Part shown: positions 16,287 to 25,800 of the stretch, piece by piece
How positions within the stretch are numbered: the first letter of the stretch is position 1
How the letters are laid out: each line of letters starts with the position of its first letter
Source of the DNA: Lachnospiraceae bacterium
GTDB taxonomy: Bacteria > Bacillota > Clostridia > Lachnospirales > Lachnospiraceae
Length of the DNA: 38,306 bases
Reading direction: 5' to 3'
Assembly (NCBI GenBank): GCA_017624115.1
Contig: JAGANQ010000027.1
Coordinates: 1 to 38,306 of the forward strand
Translations under genes and position numbers: made by a program
The notes under the pieces: generated by a model
Databases searched by the model: none
Seen by the model: only the letters and a program-made list of their open reading frames with translations
Told to the model about the DNA's origin: nothing

Positions 16287-18830
16287 TTATTTCACCAGAA
16301 ACGTCACCGTCACGCGGAACAAGTCCCCATCCAGATATATCTCAAAGCTTCCATTCATCAGCTCTGTCAGGCTCCTTGCTATTGAAAGCCCCAGACCGCT
16401 GCCCTCCGTGCTTCTGGATACATCTCCGCGAATAAAACGCTCCGTCAGCTCATCTGCATTGATATTCAGAGGATTGGCAGAAATATTTTTCATTATGAAG
16501 GACACCCTGCCATCCTCCGGAACCACAGTCACATAGACGCGCGTATTTTCCATGGCATATTTTGATACATTATTATACAGATTTTCCAATACACGCCAGA
16601 GTCTTCGTCCGTCTGCCTCAATCATCACCGGATTTGCCGGCAGCGTCGGAATAATCGTCAGATTCTTCGATGCAAATTTCTCCGTAAACTCACCATTTGC
16701 CTGATTAACCAGCTCTACGAGATTAATCTCCTGCATGGTAAGAACAATATTTCCTGAGCTCAGCTTCGAGGCCTCTACGAGGTCGTCCGTCAGATTTTTC
16801 AGTCTCTGCGATTTACTGTCCAGCACATCAATGTAAGAACGAATCTTTTCATCTTCAATCTTCTCCCGCTTCAGCAAATCGACATAGTTGATAATCGAGG
16901 TCAATGGCGTCTTGATATCATGTGAAACATTCGTAATTAAATCCGTCTTCATGCGCTCGTCCTTAATGCTCTTCTCCACAGCCGCAGCCAGTCCATTACC
17001 AACCCGGTTTGTTGCAACAGCGAGACGCTTATTATCCAGCTGCATTCCCTCCTCGTCCACTTTATAATTCAAGTCACCATCTGCTATACGTTCTACACCC
17101 TCTATAATCCGCTTATAGTCGACTCTGTCGCGCAGCAGCACATAGAGACCTCCTGCATGAATACCCGCAAAAAGCAGCAGGAAAAACAGCACCAGCATAC
17201 TTCCCTCAAAAAGAGTCACCATAATCAGAATACCTGTCACCACTGTCGCAGCAAGTATCATAATATACGCAATAATAGTACGCGCGGTAATATCACGTTC
17301 CTCATACACCACACGACAGCCCCTCGAGAACTTTCCCGCACCTCGCAGCAGCCATCTTCCTCCATTGAGCAGCAGACTGTTCTTCCAAAGCGTTCCCGCC
17401 TTAATTCTCCGAAGCAGACTTGCGATACTGAAGATGCCCGCCAGATAACACACCAGCGCCCCGCCTGCTGCCAGCACAATATAAAACAATTCCTGTGACC
17501 AGCTGAATTCCTCAATCAAGGTTATCTCCGCTGCCACAGCACACGTAAGTACCAAAATACATATTACTGCCGCAGGCTCAGTATACCATCTGTCAAACCA
17601 GGTCAGACGCACACCCTCCACGTCCTTTGCATGGCCGGCTGAGGCAATCAGATACAGTCCCAGTATCAGAACACCAAATATACCGATAACGCCAATCACC
17701 AGCAGCGCCTGACACATTCCCTGTGCCCTGTTATAAAAGCTCTCCTTTATCGTAAAGGCATCATCCTCTGTGTCCGGTGTTGTACTCCAGTCCGTCACCG
17801 CTGCAAAAAACTCAAATTTATCATGGCTGTTCATCACCGCTTTTTCCAGATTATCTACATAAGAACGATTCACATTACTTATATCCGTCTCCACCGCATA
17901 CGAAGTATTGCCATAGTACAGAGTTCCATCTACCGGTTCCTTTCCTGCCTGACAATTTTCTATCAGCCCGGCAGCGTTTGTATAGATCTTATCTCCTGTA
18001 TTTAAAGAATATACAAAGCGGTGCTCTCCATTGTCCTCAAAGAGCTGATGGTAATGAAGATAATATGCCACATAATATGTATACCGATAAGCCAGCTCGT
18101 CCTGAGTAAATATCCAGCATGCACCCTCCGGCAGCTTATTCTGCGGCTGCTGCTCCTGCACACTTACGCTCTCAACATCCACAGCTGAAGCATATGCCGC
18201 TACCTCAAGATCATCCCCGGAAAGCTTGCCGTCCTGCAGATTCTTGTTCTCCTGCCGCTCTGTCGTTTCCTCCCACAGTTCAATCGCTTCCTCATAATCC
18301 TCTATAAAAAACCAATCAATATCAGAATTAAAATCTTTTATAAATTCAGCCGTTTCAACATATCCCAGAGCTGCCTCACCATTATCATCTGTATATACAT
18401 ACCACTGCCGTTGAGGATACATGGAAAACAGCTCCTCCAGCAGGGTTGTGTTCTGAGAATCGATATCCTCTACAAAAAAGCTGTTGCTTTTAATCAGCTC
18501 GCCTATCGTATAGCCCTGCGGCTCAAAATTAAATAATCCGTCATCCACAACATGACACACCGGCTTATTGTAATCCAGAGCACCGTCTGTCTCAAGAATA
18601 TCTTTCAGCTTCATATATTCCGCAAGCTGACCAATTCTTGTACTGAACAGCCTGGAAAATCTCTCGGAATCCTCAAAATCTCCCTGAAACATTTCCTCTA
18701 CGTTCCCGTCAAAAATCTCCTGCGCCAGATATGCTTCTCCGATAACACTCAATGGAATTGCGGCAATACTGAAAAACAGCAGCACCACCGCTACTGCCTT
18801 TAACATCCTTGACTGTCTGAAACCCTTCAT
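16287..18830 (-). CDS. Multi-TM sensor histidine kinase
   Basis: The membrane sensor of a two-component system, 847 aa. An N-terminal membrane segment (MLKAVAVVLLFFSIAAIPLS) is followed by a roughly 350-residue extracytoplasmic region. Then come about five membrane helices (from ALLVIGVIGIFGVLILGLYL to LFFLLLFAGIHAGGLYVLL), a HAMP-like linker, a HisKA domain with SHDIKTPLTS (His about 637), and a HATPase. The HATPase has an N box (ENLYNNVSKYA) and G box (GSGLGLSIARSL), but KNIS stands where DxGxG is usual, a variant common in Firmicutes kinases of this type. The start at 18830 has GGGAG 8-9 bp upstream; an ATG at 18851 has only a weak site. It follows its response regulator in one operon. The stimulus is unknown. 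Confidence 0.93.
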   Translation of the reverse strand: MKGFRQSRMLKAVAVVLLFFSIAAIPLSVIGEAYLAQEIFDGNVEEMFQGDFEDSERFSRLFSTRIGQLAEYMKLKDILETDGALDYNKPVCHVVDDGLFNFEPQGYTIGELIKSNSFFVEDIDSQNTTLLEELFSMYPQRQWYVYTDDNGEAALGYVETAEFIKDFNSDIDWFFIEDYEEAIELWEETTERQENKNLQDGKLSGDDLEVAAYASAVDVESVSVQEQQPQNKLPEGACWIFTQDELAYRYTYYVAYYLHYHQLFEDNGEHRFVYSLNTGDKIYTNAAGLIENCQAGKEPVDGTLYYGNTSYAVETDISNVNRSYVDNLEKAVMNSHDKFEFFAAVTDWSTTPDTEDDAFTIKESFYNRAQGMCQALLVIGVIGIFGVLILGLYLIASAGHAKDVEGVRLTWFDRWYTEPAAVICILVLTCAVAAEITLIEEFSWSQELFYIVLAAGGALVCYLAGIFSIASLLRRIKAGTLWKNSLLLNGGRWLLRGAGKFSRGCRVVYEERDITARTIIAYIMILAATVVTGILIMVTLFEGSMLVLFFLLLFAGIHAGGLYVLLRDRVDYKRIIEGVERIADGDLNYKVDEEGMQLDNKRLAVATNRVGNGLAAAVEKSIKDERMKTDLITNVSHDIKTPLTSIINYVDLLKREKIEDEKIRSYIDVLDSKSQRLKNLTDDLVEASKLSSGNIVLTMQEINLVELVNQANGEFTEKFASKNLTIIPTLPANPVMIEADGRRLWRVLENLYNNVSKYAMENTRVYVTVVPEDGRVSFIMKNISANPLNINADELTERFIRGDVSRSTEGSGLGLSIARSLTELMNGSFEIYLDGDLFRVTVTFLVK

Positions 18831-18854
18831 ACGGCTCTCTCCCTTCTGCATCTG

Positions 18855-19550
18855 CTACTGCTTCTCAATCTTATAGCCAATGCCCCACACCACCTTCAGA
18901 TAGCGCGGCTCCTTGGGATTGATCTCGATTTTCTCGCGGATATGGCGAATATGTACGGCAACCGTATTATCTGCACCGATAGCCTCCTCGTTCCAGATAC
19001 TCTCATAAATCTGGTTAATGGAAAACACCTTACCCGCATTTTTCACCAGCAGCAAAAGAATATTATATTCGATTGGAGTCAGCTTTATCAGGTCACCGTC
19101 TACCGTGACTTCCTTGTTTTCATCATTAATCATAAGTCCGCCGTTACGATAAATATTCGTATCGCCCGCCATATTGGCACTTCCGAGCTGGGTATACCGG
19201 CGAAGCTGTGATTTCACACGCGCCACCAGCTCCAGAGGGTTAAACGGCTTTGTCACATAATCATCTGCACCAATATTCAGACCAAGTATCTTATCAGAAT
19301 CCTCTGACTTCGCAGACAGAATAATAATCGGTATACTGCTCTCCTCACGTATCTTAAGCGTTGCCCGTATTCCATCCAGCTTCGGCATCATGACATCGAT
19401 AATCAGCAGATGTACGTCATTGGAGCGCAGCTGCGTCAAAGCCTCCATTCCATCATATGCTTTAATCACATGATACCCTTCCTGCGTCAGATAAATATCT
19501 ATCGCCTCTACTATCTGCCTGTCATCATCGCAAACAAGAATGTTCAACAT
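18855..19550 (-). CDS. OmpR/PhoB family response regulator
   Basis: The DNA-binding partner of the adjacent kinase, 231 aa. The receiver domain (residues 1-115) has the acidic pair CDDD, the phospho-Asp in LLIIDVMMPKLDG (about 51), the switch Ser in IILSAKS and Lys in DYVTKPFNP. The winged-helix output domain (about 130-231) has LTPIEYNILLLLVKNAGKVF, GADNTVAVHIRHIREKIE and RYLKVVWGIGYKIE. The start at 19550 follows GGGGG by 8 bp; an ATG five codons upstream overlaps that site. The stop lies about 25 bp before the kinase start, so they are cotranscribed. Neighbouring genes do not reveal its targets. Confidence 0.95.
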   Translation of the reverse strand: MLNILVCDDDRQIVEAIDIYLTQEGYHVIKAYDGMEALTQLRSNDVHLLIIDVMMPKLDGIRATLKIREESSIPIIILSAKSEDSDKILGLNIGADDYVTKPFNPLELVARVKSQLRRYTQLGSANMAGDTNIYRNGGLMINDENKEVTVDGDLIKLTPIEYNILLLLVKNAGKVFSINQIYESIWNEEAIGADNTVAVHIRHIREKIEINPKEPRYLKVVWGIGYKIEKQ

Positions 19551-19591
19551 ACCTTTGTCCCCCATTTATCTTTTCTGTACTCCATGTACTT

Positions 19592-19619
19592 ATCCTATCA
19601 GTCAAGTTTTAATTTGCAA
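19592..19619 (-). promoter_or_regulatory. Probable promoter of the two-component system
   Basis: TTGCAA (19619-19614), 16 bp, TAGGAT (19597-19592) on the minus strand, about 45 bp upstream of the response regulator start. The boxes are moderate, so this is tentative. Confidence 0.45.
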
Positions 19620-19645
19620 CACAGTAAATATTAAGAATTTCTGAA

Positions 19646-20632
19646 TTATTCTTCCTTTATCTCATTTATCAGCTCCATGCCGTTCACATACTGATATGCG
19701 TTCTCAAGCGTCACCAGCGCAATCGCCTGCATCGCTTCACAGGTGAAATAGCCCTGATGTGAGGTTATCAGCACATTCGGAAACGTCATCAGACGTGCCA
19801 GCATATCATCCTCGATGATGTCATTTGACCTGTCCTCATAGAAAATCCCGTCCTCTTCCTCATAGACATCCAGCCCGACGCCACCGATGCGTCCAGGCTC
19901 CCTGAGTGCCTCCAGCAATGCCTTCGTATCAATGAGCGCACCTCTGGAGGTATTGACAATATAGACACCCTGCTTCATCTTTCGCAGAGCCTCTTCGTTA
20001 ATCAGATAGTGCGTGTCCTTTGTAAGCGGACAGTGTAATGTAATCACATCTGACTTCTCCAGAAGCTCCTCCAGTGATACATATTCCACGTCCAGCTCCT
20101 TATTCGGATACGGGTCATAAGCCAGAATCCTCATACGGAACCCCTTCAGAATCCGTATCATGGACTGTCCTATCCTGCCCGTTCCTATAACTCCGGCTAC
20201 CTTATGGTTTAAATCAGTCCCCATCAGTCCGTGGATATTCATGTTGAACTCTCTCGTTCTCACATATGCACGGTGAATATAACGATTGATGCACAATAAC
20301 AGTCCCATCGCATATTCTGCCACTGCATCCGGCGAATAACCGGGTACGCGCAGAACATGAATTTTCCCCTTTGCCGCCTTCAAGTCGACATTGTTAAACC
20401 CTGCACAGCGTAAGAATATCACCCGCACTCCCAGCTCATACAGCGCATCAATGGTCTGCTTATCTGCCGTATCATTGACAAAAATACAGACTCCCTCACT
20501 GTTTTCTGCCAGCACCGCTGTCTCCCGGCTCAGTCTGCTTTCTACAAAATGGATGTCCATACCGTACTCTGTGCCTAACGGCTCAAACCAGATACGGTCA
20601 TATGCCTTTGTACCGAAAAACGTTATCCTCAC
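19646..20632 (-). CDS. D-lactate dehydrogenase-type 2-hydroxyacid dehydrogenase
   Basis: An NAD-dependent D-2-hydroxyacid dehydrogenase of 328 aa; by similarity it reduces pyruvate to D-lactate in fermentation. The NAD-binding motif is GVIGTGRIGQSMIRIL. The catalytic trio is present: Arg in VNTSRGALID, Glu in GLDVYEEE, and His in SHQGYFTCEA. The long C-terminal stretch DVYEEEDGIFYEDRS is typical of fermentative LdhA-type proteins rather than phosphoglycerate dehydrogenases. The start is the GTG at 20632, 8 bp after AGGAGG; an in-frame upstream start at 20659 would lie on the other side of that site. It sits 57 bp after the alpha/beta hydrolase on the same strand. Related substrates (2-hydroxyisocaproate, for example) cannot be excluded. 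Confidence 0.92.
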   Translation of the reverse strand: MRITFFGTKAYDRIWFEPLGTEYGMDIHFVESRLSRETAVLAENSEGVCIFVNDTADKQTIDALYELGVRVIFLRCAGFNNVDLKAAKGKIHVLRVPGYSPDAVAEYAMGLLLCINRYIHRAYVRTREFNMNIHGLMGTDLNHKVAGVIGTGRIGQSMIRILKGFRMRILAYDPYPNKELDVEYVSLEELLEKSDVITLHCPLTKDTHYLINEEALRKMKQGVYIVNTSRGALIDTKALLEALREPGRIGGVGLDVYEEEDGIFYEDRSNDIIEDDMLARLMTFPNVLITSHQGYFTCEAMQAIALVTLENAYQYVNGMELINEIKEE

Positions 20633-20689
20633 AATATTACCTCCTGACCCTGTTATCATATGGAGATAGTATGTGTGTTTGAGAATGTT

Positions 20690-21628
20690 TTATGCTTTTT
20701 CCTTTATTCTTTTGTTCAGCCAGTTATACAGATATTGATACACTTCTTTTCTGTCAAGCTCATTCATAACCTCATGTCTGTCCTGAGGATAAAGCTTGAG
20801 TGATAAATCCTTTATCCCCTGCCTTCTGTAAATCATATAGACCTGTTTCACCGCTTTGCCGTAATCGCCCACCGGGTCATCCTCACCTGCAAGCAGCAGT
20901 ATCGGCAGTTTCATTGGAATCCGTGCTATATTTGCAGGCTTCTCAATAAATAACAGCGTAGAGAACAGCGTCTTATAGCCATTCAGAGTAAACAGAAAGG
21001 TACATGCTTTATCCTGGCTGTATTTATCTACATTCTCCGTATTTCTGCTCAGCCAGTCATACTGCGTTCTGACTGGTTTAAAATGTTTATTATAGGCACC
21101 GAACATCATCCGCTCCACAGCCTTACTTCTATAACGCTCACCAAAGAAAATGCTCAAAAATTCTACCAGTATCTTTCCAAAACGAACCATTGCCACCGGC
21201 TGGTTTCCCGTACCTACAAATATCGCCCCGTCAAGCTCCGCGCCGTAGGTCATCGCATACCGTCGCGCCATAAAGGAGCCCATGCTGTGTCCCAGCAGGA
21301 AATACGGAACCTTCGGATACTCTTTCTTGATTTTCAATGTCAGTGTATGCAAATCCCTTACCACCTTGCCGCTCGCATCGCCGGAAGCAAAAAAGCCCCA
21401 TTCCTCCTGGCTCATAACTGACCTGCCATGTCCCAGATGGTCATTACCCGCCACAAGAATGCCTCTGGCTGTCAGATATTCTGCTGCTTCCTCATAACGG
21501 TTCACATATTCAATCATTCCATGTGATATCTGCACAACCGCGCGTACATCCCCCTCCGGCTTCCATACTACCGCATGTATCTCATGTATTCCATCACTGG
21601 ATGGATAGAAAAATTCTGTCTTTTGCAT
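20690..21628 (-). CDS. Alpha/beta hydrolase, lysophospholipase/monoacylglycerol lipase-like
   Basis: A 312-aa serine hydrolase of the Hydrolase_4 / monoglyceride lipase type. The nucleophile elbow is GHSMGS (Ser about 115), with ISHGMIEYVNRYEEAAEYL and DHLGHGRS as the other family motifs. The Asp is in LLLAGEDDPVG and the His in PQDRHEVMNE. There is no signal peptide, so it acts inside the cell or on the inner membrane face; the lipid ester substrate is inferred. GAGGAGG precedes the ATG. Its transcript leader (21629-21831) is unusually structured, with a terminator-like hairpin directly before the ribosome binding site. The D-lactate dehydrogenase gene follows. Confidence 0.92.
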   Translation of the reverse strand: MQKTEFFYPSSDGIHEIHAVVWKPEGDVRAVVQISHGMIEYVNRYEEAAEYLTARGILVAGNDHLGHGRSVMSQEEWGFFASGDASGKVVRDLHTLTLKIKKEYPKVPYFLLGHSMGSFMARRYAMTYGAELDGAIFVGTGNQPVAMVRFGKILVEFLSIFFGERYRSKAVERMMFGAYNKHFKPVRTQYDWLSRNTENVDKYSQDKACTFLFTLNGYKTLFSTLLFIEKPANIARIPMKLPILLLAGEDDPVGDYGKAVKQVYMIYRRQGIKDLSLKLYPQDRHEVMNELDRKEVYQYLYNWLNKRIKEKA

Positions 21629-21645
21629 ATCATTGCCTCCTCATT

Positions 21646-21831
21646 AAAACAAAGCGGACAAGTCCGCCTCCAACTCTCTAAATCCCTCAATCCTTTAGGG
21701 ACTTGCTCCGCTTTGCGAGCCGAGCACGGTCAGCTTTAGCTGACATTTTTATCTCGTGCGAGTGCTCATCCATAGCGGAGCGTTATTTATGAAATAGGAA
21801 ATTTTATCGAAATTTCCTATTTCATAAATAA
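21646..21831 (-). ncRNA. Structured leader or repeat element with attenuator-like pairing
   Basis: Read on the minus strand, in order: a 22-bp perfect hairpin (21831-21810 with 21804-21783). A closing stem GCTCCGCT/AGCGGAGC (21781-21774 with 21712-21705) encloses GAGCAC/GTGCTC (21767-21762 with 21727-21722) and GTCAGC/GCTGAC with loop TAAA (21744-21729). A small TCCCT/AGGGA hairpin follows. Last comes GCGGACTTGTCCGC (21667-21654) followed by TTTGTTTT. CAAAGCGGA (21715-21707) can pair instead with TCCGCTTTG (21658-21650), which would break both the closing stem and the terminator-like hairpin. It may be a cis-regulatory RNA, or a dispersed intergenic repeat; no known riboswitch class is recognised. 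Confidence 0.5.
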
Positions 21832-21853
21832 GGGGCAGATTTCTCTGCCCCCT
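21830..21853 (-). terminator. Terminator of the DHH phosphoesterase gene
   Basis: On the minus strand GGGGCAGA (21851-21844), a GAAA tetraloop, and TCTGCCCC (21839-21832) are followed by TTATTTAT. It lies about 30 bp after the gene's stop codon. Confidence 0.85.
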
Positions 21854-21881
21854 TATCCCGGCTGCGCTCTATGCACACTCA

Positions 21882-22802
21882 CTAAGCATTTGCCAGCTCG
21901 CATAACTCCTTCAACATCTTCGGAAGGTCTGTCTCCATAGTTTCATTGCTGAACTGACAGGTTCCAACCTTCTTATGACCACCACCGTTGTACTTCAGCA
22001 TCAGGCTGCCGACATTTACATCGGAGGTCTTATTAAGAATACTGTAGCCTACCGCTGCAGAACAGCCCTGTCCGCCGCGTCCGCTTACAATCCATGCGGA
22101 AATATTCTGTTCCGGGTACATGCTGTAAATCATGAAACGGTTTCCGGTATAAATCGGGTCTACCCCGCGCAGGTCGGTAATGATAACATTTCCTTCTACT
22201 CTGGTATGCTCTGTCACCATCTTCTTAAACTTCTCTGTCTGCTCGTTGTACACCTCAATACGCTCCTGCACATCCGGCAGTGCCAGAATCTCTTCTGTAC
22301 TCATGGTACGGCATGCCTCCATCAGCTTCTCCATGAGCTGATAATTGGAAATCGTAAACTGTCTCCAACGTCCAAGTCCAGTTCTCGGATCCATCAGAAA
22401 ACCTACCAGAATCCAACCTGTAGGATTCATAATTTCATCAATTGTCAGATTGCCGGAGTCTACCTTATCTACTGCCTCCATCATATCATCAAACTGCGGA
22501 AACCGTTCTTTTCCGCCGTAATATTCATAAATGATTCTCGCACAGGAAGGCGTAATACGGCTCTCACCCTTGTATTTTCCTTCTAACTGCAATCTCTCAT
22601 GCTCGCTGGAGTGATGGTCAAACCACAGTCCGCAGCCCTCCACAAACGGCACATTTGCCAGACAATCATTCTCATTTACCTCTACCAGTCCATCCTGTAA
22701 ATCCTTCGGATGTGCAAATTTCCAGCTGTCAATAATCCCTGCCTCCAGAAGCAGTGCTCCGCATGCAAGTCCATCAAAATCAGAACGTGTCACTAATCTC
22801 AA
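21882..22802 (-). CDS. DHH family phosphoesterase
   Basis: A 306-aa metal-dependent phosphoesterase of the DHH superfamily. Motif I is SDFDGLACG (residues 7-15), the DHH motif is in LWFDHHSSEHERL, and the C-terminal DHHA1-type glycine motif is GGGHKKVGTCQF. Members include oligoribonuclease/pAp phosphatase NrnA, exopolyphosphatase-like and cyclic dinucleotide enzymes. This form is single-domain in length and without a PAS or membrane part, so it is not GdpP; the substrate is open. The start codon is a TTG, chosen because GAGGAGG lies 8 bp upstream and the conserved N-terminus begins at once. An extended -10 box lies 46-54 bp upstream. A GNRA-loop terminator follows. Confidence 0.9.
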   Translation of the reverse strand: MRLVTRSDFDGLACGALLLEAGIIDSWKFAHPKDLQDGLVEVNENDCLANVPFVEGCGLWFDHHSSEHERLQLEGKYKGESRITPSCARIIYEYYGGKERFPQFDDMMEAVDKVDSGNLTIDEIMNPTGWILVGFLMDPRTGLGRWRQFTISNYQLMEKLMEACRTMSTEEILALPDVQERIEVYNEQTEKFKKMVTEHTRVEGNVIITDLRGVDPIYTGNRFMIYSMYPEQNISAWIVSGRGGQGCSAAVGYSILNKTSDVNVGSLMLKYNGGGHKKVGTCQFSNETMETDLPKMLKELCELANA

Positions 22803-22847
22803 TGCTGTATCCTCCTCTTACTTAGCTTCTACGATTTGTATGATACC

Positions 22848-22856
22848 AGTATAACA
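22848..22856 (-). promoter_or_regulatory. Extended -10 promoter of the DHH gene
   Basis: TGTTATACT on the minus strand fits an extended -10 element. No convincing -35 box is seen. Confidence 0.45.
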
Positions 22857-22894
22857 CACTTTTGCGGATTATTCTACTTATAAGATAGTATCTT

Positions 22895-25800
22895 CTAAAA
22901 ATGTTGGTAACAGTTCATTTCTGCTATCTGCACTACTTCTATCCTTCCCATAATTCCATATGGCGTCAGAAGATATTCCGAAGAATAATCCTTCTCTGAC
23001 GGGCAAAAACTCGCATCATTGGTATTATAAGGCTTTTTCTTAATATGAAACGGTCCCATCATATTGCGCGGACTTCCCGCTGCTTCTATCGCGATTTCAT
23101 TTCTTCCCGCAACCAGCCAATCGCCAATGGAAATATCCTGCGTGAAATTCCACAGAAGCAGCCTTTCATGTCCGTTTATTGTTATTTTCACATAAACAGC
23201 CTTTGTTTCCGGTAATCTGAGTATTACTTCCGACGCTTCCCCATCTGTGCACGGCGTATGCTCATATTCCAGACAATAAGTTACATTTCCACAGTAATGC
23301 TTAAGCCCTTGTTCTACCCAGTCACCCGCTGTGAGCGAATCCGAAAGTGTTGTAAGCTGACGTTCCTTATCTACGCCAAATGTTCCTATGAGATAGATAT
23401 TTTCAAGCTCCATACCATTCGTGTAATCACATGAAAGAATCAGCGTATTCTCTCCTGCGCGAATCTCCGGCAATACACACGTCTCAAACTCCCTGTCCAG
23501 ATACCAGCCGGTTTTCTCCTTGCTGATCTCCTGTTCATTTAATGTAATGTCAAACTCCAGCAGTCGTTCTACTACAAGTGAGGCTCCCATAATCTGTTGT
23601 TTGGACTCAAAGGTAAATAACATCTGCACCTTGTGTCCATCCTCCGGATGTGGAAGATCTGTCCACTTATAGCGCTGCTCCAGCCCATTGAGATGAATCT
23701 GACGCATCCCCAGATTCTCTCTTATCTGCTTCTGCGCCTGCCATACCTCCATCTGCTCTGACCAGTCGTTTTCGTCTATGCGGTAACGGCAAATGTCCAG
23801 CGGCAGTACATTCTCCCTGTCGAGGCGGTATGAAAAAGGTCCAGCGTACACGGTTTTTCGTAGTGCACTGGCTTCTGATTCTTGGAGCGCCAAACTACGT
23901 TCCTCAATATCGTGTGCTTCCGTTTCACGTTCCTTCTCGCGGCAGGCATTCAGATAATATACCGCCGAGCCTGTCGGCGGAAGCTCCAACGAAACCTCTG
24001 TTCCACCCGTTGTATTCCTGTAGCTGGTCAACGGTTCTACCTCTCCGGTTAGCAGCTCCATGCGCACTGGCTCTGCCTGAAATGGCAGCCTGATTGTCAC
24101 TTTTTTTTCCTGCTCACGGTTATTATTTACTACAAAGAGGATATAGTCCTTCTCTGTTTTTCGAAGCTGATATAATATATCCTTGCATTCCTGTTCGGAT
24201 GCCTCCTGAATCTGCACAGTTCTATACGGTTCCAGCTTTTCTGCCAATTCCTCCTGCGTATCCACAGCAATCCAGTTTTCATGCGACGTAAGCTTGCTGT
24301 ACTGCTGCCATTCTTCCACGCTTCCTGCTACCATATACGGATGACTTCGCAGCGCATATACCAGACCACCCTGATTCATATATGCAAACAGCCTTTCACA
24401 GGTAGGAGCAAGCAACGTGTCTACCGGTGGTAAAACAACCGCAAGGTAGCTTGCCCTACCTATCACAAATCTTCCTTCCGCAGCCGTTCCATACTGTTCG
24501 ATTAAGAGTTCATCACCCAAATCACAATCCAGATGCTGTCGTTCCAGATACTCTATCAGGTTATTCAGCTCGTCACCGTAAACATTCAGCGCAGGAACAT
24601 CCCGCTCCTGTCTTCGTATCGGATTTCCATACGGATTTACGCCCAGTCGGCTCCATGCTGTTGTCACCGAGTGCAGAAGCAGAATGTCTCTCACTGCTTC
24701 TCCCTGTTCCAGCACCACTGATAGCCGCGCAAAATAATCATCAACCCTCTTATTTTCCGTCCACCATGTCGTATTGTAATTAAAACTCGGCGGATAATCA
24801 CGCTTCCTACAGCCTCTTAAGCTATAGAGAGCCAGATGCTGGCAGCGCCTGTTCACGCCCAGCACAAACTGCCAGTCACCCATCCATTTCTGCCCTTCAA
24901 AGGTAAACTCCCAGCCGGTACAGCCGTAGGTTTCTGAAATCACCTGCTTTTTTCCAAGCTGTGAAGCGACACTTGTGCACTGCTTAACTGTCATATATTC
25001 ACCGGTCTGCTCACACAGCATATCAATACCCGGTACATGCTGATACTGATAATTCGGCATTATCGCACCGTTTACTCTGGTAGAAAGTCCCAGCTTATCC
25101 TCCTGTAGAAAATGCCCTGTAAAATACAGCTTGTTTTCCTCACACCATTCTCCAATTACCTTAAAATAACTTTCCCCGTATCTTTTCGTGATGCTGTACC
25201 AATAATCATGCCGCACCTTCGCCGAACGTTCTCCGTGAAAAAAAAACTCAGGTAACAGCTCGAAAAAGTCATATCCGGCAAGCTCCTTAAAGTACTCCCC
25301 ATAACCATACGTCCACGGAATCCAGCTTCGATTCTCTCCAAAATATACATGTCGGTCATTGAGACTCGGCTCATCTGTAAAAATCCCCGGCACGGTCTTT
25401 CCAAATTCCGAGCCAACCACCTGCCTATAGCGCTCATGCGTTTCTGCGATAAATCTTTTGACGCAGTTCGGATTCAGGTTATCCGGCGGTGCTTCATGGT
25501 TAAACCATTCACTCGGCGCCGACACCTCCAGTCTGACTGCCAGCAGAACCTCTTCCGTGCCAAACTCCTCGCCCTTTTGCAGAGAAAGACGTTTATATTC
25601 TTTTATCGCATCTCCATCGATTATCGCCCGATACACCGCCAGCAGACCATTTCTGTTGTCTGCGAAAGAATTTTCTCCCTGTATTTCATACTCATACAGT
25701 TCAGAGTATTTCTTCGCCGAAAGCACCTCCAGGGTCAGTCCCTTACAACGGTATTCATCACCACACGCCGTCACTCTGCCTCCGGCAGTGCCGGACGGCC

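Noticed and set aside
22875-22894. Terminator after the GH106-like gene
   Set aside because: Only a short AT-rich AAGAT/ATCTT hairpin with a 3-nt loop is present, too weak to call.
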